Source: Actinocatenispora sp963815125
GTDB taxonomy: Bacteria > Actinomycetota > Actinomycetes > Mycobacteriales > Micromonosporaceae
Direction: 5' to 3'
Assembly: GCA_963815125.1 (NCBI GenBank)
Contig: CAWFFM010000001.1
Location: forward strand, 1 to 64,000
DNA: 64,000 nucleotides
A model generated the notes under the pieces. That model was not told the origin of the DNA and ran no database searches. It saw only the letters and a program-made list of their open reading frames with translations. Positions 15,781 through 24,674 of this stretch are shown in pieces (position 1 is the first letter of the stretch; each line of letters opens with the position of its first letter). The position numbers and the translations under genes were made by a program.

Positions 15781-18700
15781 ATGGTGGCAGAACGAAGGCG
15801 GGTACCGGGACCGCAACGGTGGCGCCGTCGCGCCGGCACGGTGGCCGCGCTGGCCGCCGTACTCCTGATCGGCAGCACCGCGCCCGCGGACGCACTCCCC
15901 GCCGCCGCACCCCAGCACGACGTGGGAGCCTTCGACACCCGGCCGGCCACCGCCGCGCTGCACCGGCTGATCGGCGACCGGGCCGACCAGGTCACGCTGC
16001 GCGCCGAGCCGAAGGGCAGCGGCCAGGACCGGTTCCGGATCGCCACCGAACACCGTCGACTGGTCGTCACCGGCACCACGCCCGCGGTGCTGCTGACCGG
16101 GTTCGGTTGGTACCTCAAGTATGTGGCACACGCCGACATCTCGTTGGAGGGCGAACAGCTCCCCGGCCGGCTGCCACTACCGGCCGCCGCGATCGAGCAC
16201 ACCTCGTCGGTGACGCACCGCTTCGCGCTCAACGACACCAACGAGGGCTACGCCGGGCCGTACCTCTCCTGGCACGACTGGCAGCACCGCATCGACGTAC
16301 TGGCCCTGCGCGGCATCAACGAGGTCCTGGTCTACGAAGGCCAGGAAGCGGTGTACGAACGGGCATTCCAGCAGTACGGCTACTCCGCGCAGGAGATGCG
16401 CAACTGGATCCCGCAACCCGGTCACCAGTCCTGGTGGCTGCTGCAGAACATCTGCTGCACCGGATCCCCGGTCACCCAGCAACTGATCGACAAGCATGCC
16501 GCGCTGGGTCGGCAGATCGCCGACCAGCTGCGCTCGCTCGGCATGACCCCGGTACTGCCCGGCTACTACGGCACCGTTCCGCCCGGGTTCGCCGACCGCA
16601 ACCCGGGTGCCAACACCGTCCCGCAGGGCACCTGGGACGGCCTGCCCCGGCCGGACTGGCTGGACCCGACCAACGCGTACTTCGCCCGGGTGGCGAACAC
16701 GTTCTACCAGGAGCAGTCGCAGCTGTTCGGCGACTCCACGATGTACAAGATGGATCTGCTGCACGAGGGAGGCAAGGCCGGCAGCGTGGACGTACCGGCT
16801 GCGTCGAAGGCCGTACAGGACGCGCTGGAGGCCGCGCACCCCGACGCCATCTGGGCGATCCTCGGTTGGCAGCACAACCCGCTACCGGCCACCCTGCAGA
16901 ACGTGGACCGGTCCAAGGTCCTGGTACTGGACGGCATCTCCGAGTCGCCGTCGATCACCGACCGGGACGCCGACTTCTTCGGCACGCCGTACGCGTTCGG
17001 CACGATCTGGAACTTCGGCGGCCACCAGAACATGGGCGCCAGCCTGGCCGAGTGGAACCGGAAGTTCCACGCCTGGCGGGCGAAGGCGGGCACCGCGCTG
17101 GACGGGATCGCGCTGATGCCCGAGGCGATCGACAACAACCCGGCCGCGGTGCAGTTCTTCAGCGAACTGCCCTGGCAGGACGGGCCGGTGGACATGGGCC
17201 GCTGGTTCGACGACTACGCCACCGCCCGCTACGGTGCGGCCGATCCGCACGCGCTGGCGGCCTGGCGGGTCCTGGCCGCGACGGTGTACGACTGGCCGGC
17301 GAACGTGGACACCAAGCACCCGACGGCGCTGTACGACAACCAGCCGAGCCTGTCCACCTCCTCCAGTGCGCTGCCGTACGACATCGGCACCTTCGACGCC
17401 GCGCTCGGTGACCTGCTTGCGGTCGATCCGCGTCTGCGGCACAGCACCGCGTACCGCTACGACCTGGTGGACGTGGGCCGGCAGGTGCTCGCCAACCACA
17501 GCCGTACCATGCTGCCGGAGATCGCCGATGCCTACCACGCGAAGGATCTGGCCCGGTTCAGCCACCTGACCGGTCAGTGGATGAGCCGGCTGCGGTTGAT
17601 GGACCGGTTGCTGGGCACCGACGACCATCTGCTGTTCGGTTCCTGGCAGGCCGAGGCACAGCGGCAGGCTTCGTCGCCCGCCGAGGCCGAGGCGTTGCGC
17701 TACGACGTACGGTCCCTGGTGACCTTGTGGGCGACCGGCACCACGTTGCAGGACTACGCGCGTCGGGAGTTCAACGGACTGGTCGGTGACTACTACGGCG
17801 ACCGGTGGCAGCGCTACTTCGACAGTCTCAGCACCGCCCTGCGGACCGGGCAGCAACCGGTCGCGATCGATTGGGCGGCGGTCGCGTCGGACTGGGCGCA
17901 CGCCGACACCAGCCTCCCGGACCGGGCGCACGGTGACGCCTACGCGCTGGCCGAACAGGTAGCCGAGGTGCCGGCCGGCGACCTGACGCCGAGTACCGTC
18001 CACAAGGGAGTGAAGCCGGGTGGCAGCACCGAACTGACCGCCATCTTCCACAACCGCAACCTGTTGCGTGCCACCGGAACAGTGGAACTGGCGCTGTCCG
18101 CGCCGGACGGCTACCAGGTGAAGGCCACTACGCCGACCAGCACCCGGCAGGTGGCCGCCGCCGGTACGTTCAGCGCCACCTGGACACTCACCGTCCCGGC
18201 CGGCGCCGACCCCGGTACGGTCGCCGACCTGCACGCCACCGCACGCTGGACTTCCGGCCGGGTGACCGATCAGGCCGACGCCGACACCAGCGTGCTGGTC
18301 ACCGGGGACGTGGCGGAGCCGTACCGGACGTTCACCAACAGCGACGCGATGTTCGCCCAGGACGGTACGCAGTTCGGTATCGCCGGCGGCGGCTCGGACC
18401 TGTGGAAGGACCGCAACGAGTACGGCACCATCTACCGGCCCGGTGCGCTGGACACCGGTCGGTCGGTGACCACGACGGTGCCGCGCATCGATGCGGGGTC
18501 CCCGTACGCCCGCGCCGGGCTGATCGCCAGCAGTGACCTGTCCACCCCGCGCAGCGGCGGCTACGTCAGCGTGGCGCTCACCCCGGGCAGCGGCTGCATG
18601 TTCAGCTGGGACTCCGACGGCGACGGGCTCTTGGACACCTACCGCAGGGCGGACGGGTTCGGCCCCGGCGACCAGGTCCGGTTGGGTCGCATCGGAGACC

Positions 18701-19305
18701 GGTTCACCGGATGGTGCTCCAGCGACGGGAAGAACTGGACCCGGGCCGGTAGCGCCACGGTGCCCGGCGCGAGCAGCCAGGAGGATGTCGGGTTGGTGTT
18801 CAGCGCGGTCAACGGCGGGGACGGGCAGGCCGGACTGGCCACCTTCCACGGCTTCGACACGGCCGCCTACACCGAACGGGACACCTCGGCGGACACCCTG
18901 CGCAGCCTGCACCAGCCGGTGACCGCGCTGGACTCGGAGCCGGGTCATCCCGCCGAGGCCGCCAACGACGGCAGCCGGGGCAACTCGCCGTACTGGGGTG
19001 GGCCGCTGACCGGGGACAGCACCTGGTGGCAGGTGGACCTGGGTGGCGTGACGGAGGTGTCCAAGGTGAACGTCCGCAACTACGTGGACGGCACCCGTCA
19101 CTACACCTACCGCCTGGTCGGCAGCGTGGACGGTACGCACTGGTTCACCCTCGGTGGCCGGTACGGCACCGGCCCGGCGACCGACGCCGGCGACACCGTC
19201 GACACCGAGGCGCAGGCCCGCTACGTACGGGTGATCGGGCTCAGCAACTCGGCGAACGCCACCTTCCACCTGACCGAGGTCAGCGTGTACGGTTCCCCGG
19301 CCTGA
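15781..19305 (+). CDS. Secreted alpha-N-acetylglucosaminidase (GH89/NAGLU) with C-terminal discoidin domain
   Basis: 1,174 residues. A Tat/Sec-like signal peptide with RRRAGTVAALAAVLL ends near ADA at about residue 38. Next is the NAGLU N-terminal domain (ATAALHRLIGDRADQVTL), then the TIM barrel with FALNDTNEGYAGPYLSWHDW, INEVLVYEGQEAVYERAF, QNICCTGSPV, TPVLPGYYGTVPPGF, DLLHEGGKAG and WNFGGHQNMG, and the C-terminal helical domain to about residue 710. A NEW3-type linker domain (LTPSTVHKGVKPGGSTELTA) follows, then a concanavalin-like region and a terminal F5/8 type C domain (WWQVDLGGVTEVSKVNVRNY). It hydrolyses terminal alpha-N-acetylglucosamine from glycans outside the cell. The ROK gene downstream is its probable regulator. 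Confidence 0.88.
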   Translation: MVAERRRVPGPQRWRRRAGTVAALAAVLLIGSTAPADALPAAAPQHDVGAFDTRPATAALHRLIGDRADQVTLRAEPKGSGQDRFRIATEHRRLVVTGTTPAVLLTGFGWYLKYVAHADISLEGEQLPGRLPLPAAAIEHTSSVTHRFALNDTNEGYAGPYLSWHDWQHRIDVLALRGINEVLVYEGQEAVYERAFQQYGYSAQEMRNWIPQPGHQSWWLLQNICCTGSPVTQQLIDKHAALGRQIADQLRSLGMTPVLPGYYGTVPPGFADRNPGANTVPQGTWDGLPRPDWLDPTNAYFARVANTFYQEQSQLFGDSTMYKMDLLHEGGKAGSVDVPAASKAVQDALEAAHPDAIWAILGWQHNPLPATLQNVDRSKVLVLDGISESPSITDRDADFFGTPYAFGTIWNFGGHQNMGASLAEWNRKFHAWRAKAGTALDGIALMPEAIDNNPAAVQFFSELPWQDGPVDMGRWFDDYATARYGAADPHALAAWRVLAATVYDWPANVDTKHPTALYDNQPSLSTSSSALPYDIGTFDAALGDLLAVDPRLRHSTAYRYDLVDVGRQVLANHSRTMLPEIADAYHAKDLARFSHLTGQWMSRLRLMDRLLGTDDHLLFGSWQAEAQRQASSPAEAEALRYDVRSLVTLWATGTTLQDYARREFNGLVGDYYGDRWQRYFDSLSTALRTGQQPVAIDWAAVASDWAHADTSLPDRAHGDAYALAEQVAEVPAGDLTPSTVHKGVKPGGSTELTAIFHNRNLLRATGTVELALSAPDGYQVKATTPTSTRQVAAAGTFSATWTLTVPAGADPGTVADLHATARWTSGRVTDQADADTSVLVTGDVAEPYRTFTNSDAMFAQDGTQFGIAGGGSDLWKDRNEYGTIYRPGALDTGRSVTTTVPRIDAGSPYARAGLIASSDLSTPRSGGYVSVALTPGSGCMFSWDSDGDGLLDTYRRADGFGPGDQVRLGRIGDRFTGWCSSDGKNWTRAGSATVPGASSQEDVGLVFSAVNGGDGQAGLATFHGFDTAAYTERDTSADTLRSLHQPVTALDSEPGHPAEAANDGSRGNSPYWGGPLTGDSTWWQVDLGGVTEVSKVNVRNYVDGTRHYTYRLVGSVDGTHWFTLGGRYGTGPATDAGDTVDTEAQARYVRVIGLSNSANATFHLTEVSVYGSPA

Positions 19306-19414
19306 GCGCGCCGTGCCGGCCGGGCGAGGTCCGATGTGGACGACCGTTCGGCCGGCGCGGCGCGTCCCGGTGACCTCCTAGGATGCGGAGCAGACATCGG
19401 GAGAGGGGTGACGG

Positions 19415-20674
19415 GTGGCGAAGAAGCCGGATCCCGCGGAGCCGGGGGGCAGCCCTGCGCTGCTACGCGAGATCAACTGTGCCAAGGTGCTGGCCGCGTT
19501 GCGTGGTCGACCGGAGGCGCGGCTCACCCAGCTCAGCTCCCTGACCGGGCTGTCCCGGCCGACCGTCGCGCAGGCGGTGACACAGCTGGTGTCCTCGGGC
19601 TGGGCGGAGTACGGGGAGCAGACCGACTCCGGGCGCCCGCGGCTGGGCCGCCCGGCCCGACTGGTGCGGTTCCGCAGTCACGCGGGGTACGTACTGGGCA
19701 TCGACATCGGACCGCACAAGATCCTCGCCGTACTGGCCGACCTGTCCGGTGCGGTGGTGGCCAAGCGGCGTCGGGAGGACCGGTTCGCCGATTCCGGCCC
19801 GCAGGTGCTCGCCGCGGTGGAGCAGACGGTATCGGTGCTGCTGGACGATGCCGGGGTGCAGCGCGACGAGGTGTGGTCGGTCGCGGTCGGTACGCCCGGC
19901 CTGGTGGACGAGCGCACCGGGGCGGTACGGATGGCACCGAGCCTGCCCGGCTGGCACCAGGTCCGACTGACCGCCGCGCTGGGCCGCTCGTTCGACTGCC
20001 CGGTGCTGGTGGAGAACGACGTGAACCTCGCGGTCATCGCCGAGCGGTGGCGTGGTGTCGCGGTCGACGTGCACACCGTGGTGTTCGTCCAGTGGGGTGC
20101 ACGGATCGGCGCCGGGTTGATCATCGGGGACCGGCTGCACCGGGGCGCCGGCGGGATGGCCGGTGAGATCGGCTATCTCAGCATGTTCGGCGAGCCGGAC
20201 ATCGGTTCCGACGAGTCCGGTCTCGGTCCGCTGGAGCGCCGGGTCGGTGCCAACGCGATCATCGCGGCGTTCGACGAGGCCGCCGGGCGCTCCGGTGCGC
20301 CGGCGGTGGCGGCCCTCGGCGGTTCCGGGCCGGCCGAACTGGACGCTGCGGCGGTGTTCGCCGCTGCCCGGCAGGGTGATCCGGTGGCCTCGGCGGCGGT
20401 GGACACCGTGGCGGAACGTCTCGCCCGGGGATTGTCGGCGTTGCTGCTGCTGCTCGACCCGGAGATGGTGGTGCTCGGCGGCGGTGTGTCGGCCGCCGGG
20501 GAGCCGCTGCTCGCCGCGATCCGCCGCCACCTGCGTCCGTTGAGCATGACCGAGCCGGTACTGGCGTTGTCGGCGTTGGGCGACGAGGCCACCGCACTGG
20601 GCGCGGTGCGTACCGCGCTGACCGACGTGGAGCAGCGCATCCTGCCCCGTACGCCGGAGTTCGCGGTCGAATGA
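19415..20674 (+). CDS. ROK-family transcriptional regulator
   Basis: 419 residues. The N-terminal winged helix-turn-helix (residues about 18-75) has LLREINCAKVLAALRG and LTGLSRPTVAQAVTQL. The sugar-kinase-like domain has YVLGIDIGPHKILAVLADL (phosphate-1 loop), VAVGTPGLVD and LVENDVNLAVIAE, and ends LDPEMVVLGGGVSAAGEPLL. The zinc-binding Cys cluster normal for ROK proteins (CxCGxxGC) is absent; the equivalent stretch GEIGYLSMFGEPDIGSDESG has no cysteine. GTG 19415 has GAGAGGGGTGAC upstream. It follows the GH89 gene by 109 bp and plausibly controls it in response to an amino sugar. It probably does not act as a kinase. Confidence 0.85.
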   Translation: MAKKPDPAEPGGSPALLREINCAKVLAALRGRPEARLTQLSSLTGLSRPTVAQAVTQLVSSGWAEYGEQTDSGRPRLGRPARLVRFRSHAGYVLGIDIGPHKILAVLADLSGAVVAKRRREDRFADSGPQVLAAVEQTVSVLLDDAGVQRDEVWSVAVGTPGLVDERTGAVRMAPSLPGWHQVRLTAALGRSFDCPVLVENDVNLAVIAERWRGVAVDVHTVVFVQWGARIGAGLIIGDRLHRGAGGMAGEIGYLSMFGEPDIGSDESGLGPLERRVGANAIIAAFDEAAGRSGAPAVAALGGSGPAELDAAAVFAAARQGDPVASAAVDTVAERLARGLSALLLLLDPEMVVLGGGVSAAGEPLLAAIRRHLRPLSMTEPVLALSALGDEATALGAVRTALTDVEQRILPRTPEFAVE

Positions 20675-20682
20675 GGCCGCGG

Positions 20683-21582
20683 TCAACCCTGGTCGGACGG
20701 TCCGGGCAGTACGTCGTGGGCCAGGCTGATGAGCGCCCGTGCGGCGGGACCGACCGGTCCGGTCGCGCGCCAGGCGAGCGCGAGCCGGCCCTGCAGCCGT
20801 GGTCGGGTGAGGGTGACGGCATGCAGCTGTGCCTGATGCGCGTCGGCCACCGAGCGGGGCAGTACGCCGACCCCGAGGCCGCGCACCGCGAGCTGCGCGA
20901 CGATCTCCGGATTGCTGGCCTCGAAGGCGATCCGTGGGCTGAACCCGGCCAGCGCGCAGCCCTCGTCCAGGCAGGTCCGCAGCCCGGTGCCGCGCGGCAG
21001 GCTGATCAGGGACCGGTGCCGTAGCGCGCCCAGGGTGGCGCCGGAGCGGCCGGCCAGCGGATCGTCGGGCGGCACCGCGGCGACCAGTTCCTCGTCCACG
21101 ATGACCCGGAGGTCGATACCGTCCGGTGTGTCGGTGGTGAGGCCGACGACCGCGACGTCGAGCTGTCCGGAGCGCAGCGAGGCGATCAGCTGGTCGGAGT
21201 TCGCCTCGCTCAGCGTCATCTCGACGCCGGGATGCCGGGTGTGGAAGGTGGCGAGCAGGTCGGCCAGGTCGAGGGAGGAGCACGCGGTCACCATGCCGAC
21301 CGCGACCCGACCACCGATCAGTCCGGCGAGTTCGTCGACGGCGAGGCGGGCACCGGCCACGGCGGCGAGTGCGTCGCGGGCATGCGCGAGTACGACGTCG
21401 CCGGCTCCGGTGGTGCGTACGGTGCGACCGGAACGGTCCAGCAACGGTTGGCCTAGCTCGCGTTCCAGCTGCCGGATCTGCGCGCTCACGCCGGGTTGGG
21501 CGACCCGCATCCGGGCCGCCGCACGGGTGAAGCTGGCCTCCTCCACCACCGCGACGAAGTATTCCAGCTGGCGCAGTTCCAT
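20683..21582 (-). CDS. LysR-family transcriptional regulator
   Basis: 299 residues, standard length. The HTH is MELRQLEYFVAVVEEASFTR through VAQPGVSAQIRQLERELGQ. The effector domain has VAVGMVTACSSLDLADLL, the GQLDVAVVGL strand, LISLPRGTGLR and GLGVGVLPRS. The sequence is divergent from the SnoaL-like gene (start-to-start 123 bp), which is the usual LysR target arrangement. A T-n11-A style site is plausible within 21583-21705, where TTCTAGTACGCAGAAATAA gives a rare AT-rich patch. Its stop lies 8 bp from the convergent ROK stop. Confidence 0.88.
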   Translation of the reverse strand: MELRQLEYFVAVVEEASFTRAAARMRVAQPGVSAQIRQLERELGQPLLDRSGRTVRTTGAGDVVLAHARDALAAVAGARLAVDELAGLIGGRVAVGMVTACSSLDLADLLATFHTRHPGVEMTLSEANSDQLIASLRSGQLDVAVVGLTTDTPDGIDLRVIVDEELVAAVPPDDPLAGRSGATLGALRHRSLISLPRGTGLRTCLDEGCALAGFSPRIAFEASNPEIVAQLAVRGLGVGVLPRSVADAHQAQLHAVTLTRPRLQGRLALAWRATGPVGPAARALISLAHDVLPGPSDQG

Positions 21583-21705
21583 AAGCGCTGATTCTAGTAC
21601 GCAGAAATAACTGGTCTTGGACTTATGGCTCTCGCTCGCGCAGAGTGGAGGAAGGGCCACCGGCCGGGCGTCGCCCGGCCACCACCACACGGGAGGAGAC
21701 CGACG

Positions 21706-22092
21706 ATGTCCGAACGCGCCGACACACCCGAGGACCTGGCACGACTGTTCGTGGCGCGGGCCAACGCCGGGGACGCCGAAGGGCTCAGCGAGTTGTACGA
21801 GCCCGATGCGGTGCTCGGCTTCCCTCCCGGGGCCGAGACGGTCGGGCGCGCGGCCATCCGCGCCGTGTTCGATCAGATGCTCGCCGACCCGCCACCGTTC
21901 ACGGTCGAGGAACCACTGCCCACCCTGCGGCACGGTGACCTCGCGCTGACCGCGACCCGGTCGGCCGACGGTACCGGTGGCCGGGCACAGGTCGCCCGCC
22001 GCCAGCCGGACGGCAGTTGGCTGCGCATCCTGGACCGGCCGGAGACCGGCACGGCCGGAATGCCCACATCCCCACCGCCCACGGGTGGGTAG
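21706..22092 (+). CDS. SnoaL/NTF2-like ketosteroid isomerase-fold protein
   Basis: 128 residues of cone-shaped alpha+beta fold: TPEDLARLFVARANAGDAEG, LSELYEPDAVLGFPPG, VGRAAIRAVFDQMLAD, then antiparallel strands LRHGDLALTATRSADG, AQVARRQPDGSWLRILDRPE. This matches the DUF4440/SnoaL group. ATG 21706 has GGGAGGAG nine bases upstream. The C-terminal tail is proline-rich. It probably binds a small hydrophobic ligand or is a detoxifying isomerase; no catalytic claim is made. The divergent LysR is its likely regulator. Confidence 0.75.
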   Translation: MSERADTPEDLARLFVARANAGDAEGLSELYEPDAVLGFPPGAETVGRAAIRAVFDQMLADPPPFTVEEPLPTLRHGDLALTATRSADGTGGRAQVARRQPDGSWLRILDRPETGTAGMPTSPPPTGG

Positions 22093-22165
22093 TTGTGCCG
22101 TACCCGGCCACCTGTCGCCGGGCGAAGACTTGACGCTGGTGTCGTCGAGGAGAGGAGCCGTCGCG

Positions 22166-23101
22166 GTGACTACCGGAAGCTTCCAGATCAATCCCACCGC
22201 GGTACGTTCCGTCACGTCGGACGTGACCGGCCTGACCGGAAACCTCGGCGAGGTGATCAGCGGGCTGGAGAGCACCGTACTCGAGGCGTCGGCCTTCGCC
22301 ACCCTCGGCGGCGCGGTCGCCGGCGCGAACAACACCCTGCAGTCCCAGCTGGTCAGTGCGCTGCGCAGCGCGATGCAGCTGCTGCAGTCGATCAACCAGC
22401 ACGTGCAGACCGCCTCCGACGACTACGCCAGTACCGACACGGCGGTCGCGCAGGGCTACGGCGGCGACCAGAACGCCGCGGCGACCGGCGACCAGAACGC
22501 CGCCCAGCCCGCTCAACCGACCCAGCCGGCGCAGAACCCGGACGCGCTGGACGACCGGGTGGTCACCTCGATCATGAACTCCGAGGGTGCCGGCGGAGAG
22601 CAGGGCGGCGTACGGGAGGTGTACGGCTTCCGGCAGAGCGAGCACAACGGCTACGACGAGATCATGGCCGCCCGCAACCAGTACGGCCAGGGCAGCCCGC
22701 AGGAACACGCTGTGGTGGCCGGCCTGCTGTCCGACCACGCCCGCGCCGCCGGTGCGCTGAACTTCACCGACCCGGGCGTACAGGCCGCGGTCGTCTCGGC
22801 CGCGCACATGCGGGGTGCCGGCGGCGCGCAGGCCATCCTCAACTCGATGGTGACCGGGCAGATCCACCGCACCGGACAGCTGACACCGCAGGCGATCCAG
22901 GGCATCCAACAGATGACGCCGGAGCAGTTTCAGACCGCGTTCCACGACGCGCGGATCGACTACGACCGGACGATCTACGGCAACACCACGACCCACCAGG
23001 GCGGGCACACCGACAACTGGTGGCACCGCTACGGCAACGGTCTGACCGAACGCTACGACCGGGAGCAGCAGCAGTTCCTCGGTATGTCGCCGGGTCACTG
23101 A
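22166..23101 (+). CDS. ESX/type VII-like secreted protein with putative muramidase domain
   Basis: 311 residues. GTG 22166 follows GGAGAGGAG. Residues 1-95 form two long helices (TGSFQINPTAVRSVTSDV, SQLVSALRSAMQLLQSINQH, ending in DDYASTD), the layout of EspC/WXG100-type type VII substrates; the helices lack a literal WXG. A Gln/Pro/Ala linker with repeats (GDQNAA twice, then AQPTQPAQ) covers about 96-125. The C-terminal domain starts VVTSIMNSEGAGGEQGGVRE and has YGFRQSEHNGYDEIMAARNQ, FTDPGVQAAVVSAAHMRGAG, ending near RYDREQQQFLG. The Glu in a Gly-rich loop plus helical core recalls small phage-type muramidases. The enzymatic assignment is tentative. No ESX machinery lies nearby. Confidence 0.6.
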   Translation: MTTGSFQINPTAVRSVTSDVTGLTGNLGEVISGLESTVLEASAFATLGGAVAGANNTLQSQLVSALRSAMQLLQSINQHVQTASDDYASTDTAVAQGYGGDQNAAATGDQNAAQPAQPTQPAQNPDALDDRVVTSIMNSEGAGGEQGGVREVYGFRQSEHNGYDEIMAARNQYGQGSPQEHAVVAGLLSDHARAAGALNFTDPGVQAAVVSAAHMRGAGGAQAILNSMVTGQIHRTGQLTPQAIQGIQQMTPEQFQTAFHDARIDYDRTIYGNTTTHQGGHTDNWWHRYGNGLTERYDREQQQFLGMSPGH

Positions 23102-23154
23102 ACCGGCCGGGTGCGCCGGGCCGACAGGTTAGCGACCCGGCATCGGGGGGCCGG

Positions 23155-23640
23155 TCACGGCCAGTCGTTCCCCGCGTCCAGGCGCAGTTGCAGCAGCGTA
23201 CGCAGCGGTACCGACTCCCCGTCCCGGGCGCCCTCGCCGATGGTCAGGCCCGGACGCTCCGGGCTCAGCCGGGCGCCGCGAAACCGGGCCGTCAGGCTCG
23301 CCGGCACGGCCAGGATGTAGAAGTCGCCGGCCACACTGACCGCCACCGAACGGTCCGGTTTGAGATACCAGCCGTCCAACCCGGTCCGGTAGCGGGTCCG
23401 GCCGTTGAATGCCCGGGCACTCAGTGGCGTCGTACGCAGCCCGGCGGCTCTCGCGTCCTCGGCGAACCGGGCGATGAGGACCGCCGCCTGCCCGGCCTCC
23501 GACTCCGCCCGGCGCTGCTGGGCCTCGGCATGTACCGCGATGGCCCGCCGCCGCTGCCGCTCCCAGCTCGACCGGCCGTCCTCGCCGTCAGGTGTCGGCC
23601 CGTCGGCGTCGGTGCGCCGCGCACCCGGGTCCTGGTCCAT
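23155..23640 (-). CDS. Conserved hypothetical protein
   Basis: 161 residues from ATG 23640. The N-terminal half is a highly charged helix (RSSWERQRRRAIAVHAEAQQ, RRAESEAGQAAVLIARF). The C-terminal half is a small beta domain: TPLSARAFNGRTRYRTGLDG, WYLKPDRSVAVSVAGDFYIL, TARFRGARL, and a closing VPLRTLLQLRLDAG. I do not know a family name. The continuous actinomycete codon bias and the separation from neighbours support a real gene. It is divergent from ribokinase with a 65-bp gap. Confidence 0.6.
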   Translation of the reverse strand: MDQDPGARRTDADGPTPDGEDGRSSWERQRRRAIAVHAEAQQRRAESEAGQAAVLIARFAEDARAAGLRTTPLSARAFNGRTRYRTGLDGWYLKPDRSVAVSVAGDFYILAVPASLTARFRGARLSPERPGLTIGEGARDGESVPLRTLLQLRLDAGNDWP

Positions 23641-23705
23641 CCCCCGGACGGTACGCCGTCGGCCCGCCCGCGCGCCGGGCACCTGCGGTGATGGGAGGAT
23701 GCGGC

Positions 23706-24674
23706 ATGGGCGTACGCATCGCGGTGCTGGGCAGCGCGAACATGGACCTGGTCGTCTACGTACCGGTTGCGCCACGCCAGGGCGAGACCGTGACCGGACG
23801 CGAGTTCCGTACCGTGCCCGGCGGTAAGGGCGCCAACCAGGCGATCGCCGCGGCCCGGGCCGGTGCGGGCGTGCGGTTCATCGGCGCGGTCGGTGACGAT
23901 GCGTTCGGGCCCGAACTGGTGGCGGCGCTCGACTCGGCCGGCTGTGACGTGTCCCGGTTGCGTACGGTGCCCGGACCGTCCGGCATCGCGCACATCGTGG
24001 TCGACGATTCCGGCGCCAACTCGATCATCGTGGTACCCGGCGCGAACGGTACGGTCACCGACCTCGGGGACGCCGATGTCGCCGCACTGCACGGCTGCGA
24101 TGCGCTGCTGCTGCAACTGGAGCTGCCGATCGCCGGGGTACTGGCCGGTGCGCGCGCCGCCCGGCGGTTCGGCGTGCCGGTGGTACTGACGCCGGCGCCG
24201 GTGGTACCGCTACCGGCCGACCTGCTCGACGCGGTCGACCTGCTGGTCGCCAACGAGCACGAGGCCACGGCCCTGACCGGCCGGGACGACCCGGATCAGG
24301 CGGCCCGGACGCTGCTCGGGCAGGTACCGGAGGTCGTCGTGACGCTCGGCGCCGCCGGTAGCCGCTACCACCGCCGGGACGCGGAACCGTTGCGGATCCC
24401 GGCGGTGTCGGCGGAGGCGGTCGATACCACCGCAGCCGGCGACACCTTCCTGGGTGCCCTGGTGGTGGCCCGTGCGGAGGGCCGGCAGATGCCCGACGCG
24501 TTGCGGTTCGCGGCCGGGGCCGCGGCGCTGTCGGTGACCCGGCCGGGCGCGAGTTCCTCGATGCCGTCCCGGGCGGAGATCGACGCGGCGGCCGGACCGG
24601 TCAGCGGTGCCGGAAGTGCACCAACCGGTGCGGATCGCGACGGTCGTCGATGGCGTGCTGGACGATGGCGGTGA
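23706..24674 (+). CDS. rbsK: Ribokinase (PfkB family)
   Basis: It phosphorylates D-ribose (or a similar sugar) at O5. The PfkB signatures are present: N-terminal VLGSANMDLVVYV, PGGKGANQAIAAARAGAGVR (signature 1), IGAVGDDAFGPEL, VDDSGANSIIVVPGAN, NEHEATALTG, and signature 2 DTTAAGDTFLGALVVA with the catalytic Asp in AAGD. About 295 residues are family-like; the last 25 (after SRAEIDAAAG) are Arg/Gly-rich and unrelated. This tail overlaps the convergent gene at 24601-24674. ATG 23706 follows GGGAGGATGCGGC. No ribose transporter is adjacent. Confidence 0.87.
   Translation: MGVRIAVLGSANMDLVVYVPVAPRQGETVTGREFRTVPGGKGANQAIAAARAGAGVRFIGAVGDDAFGPELVAALDSAGCDVSRLRTVPGPSGIAHIVVDDSGANSIIVVPGANGTVTDLGDADVAALHGCDALLLQLELPIAGVLAGARAARRFGVPVVLTPAPVVPLPADLLDAVDLLVANEHEATALTGRDDPDQAARTLLGQVPEVVVTLGAAGSRYHRRDAEPLRIPAVSAEAVDTTAAGDTFLGALVVARAEGRQMPDALRFAAGAAALSVTRPGASSSMPSRAEIDAAAGPVSGAGSAPTGADRDGRRWRAGRWR

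Noticed and set aside
16882..19269. Long open frames antisense to the GH89 gene (795 codons) and in its +2 frame (530 codons)
   Set aside because: They are shadows caused by GC-rich third positions. They have no domain and are Arg/Gly/Pro-rich, while the GH89 frame is fully explained.
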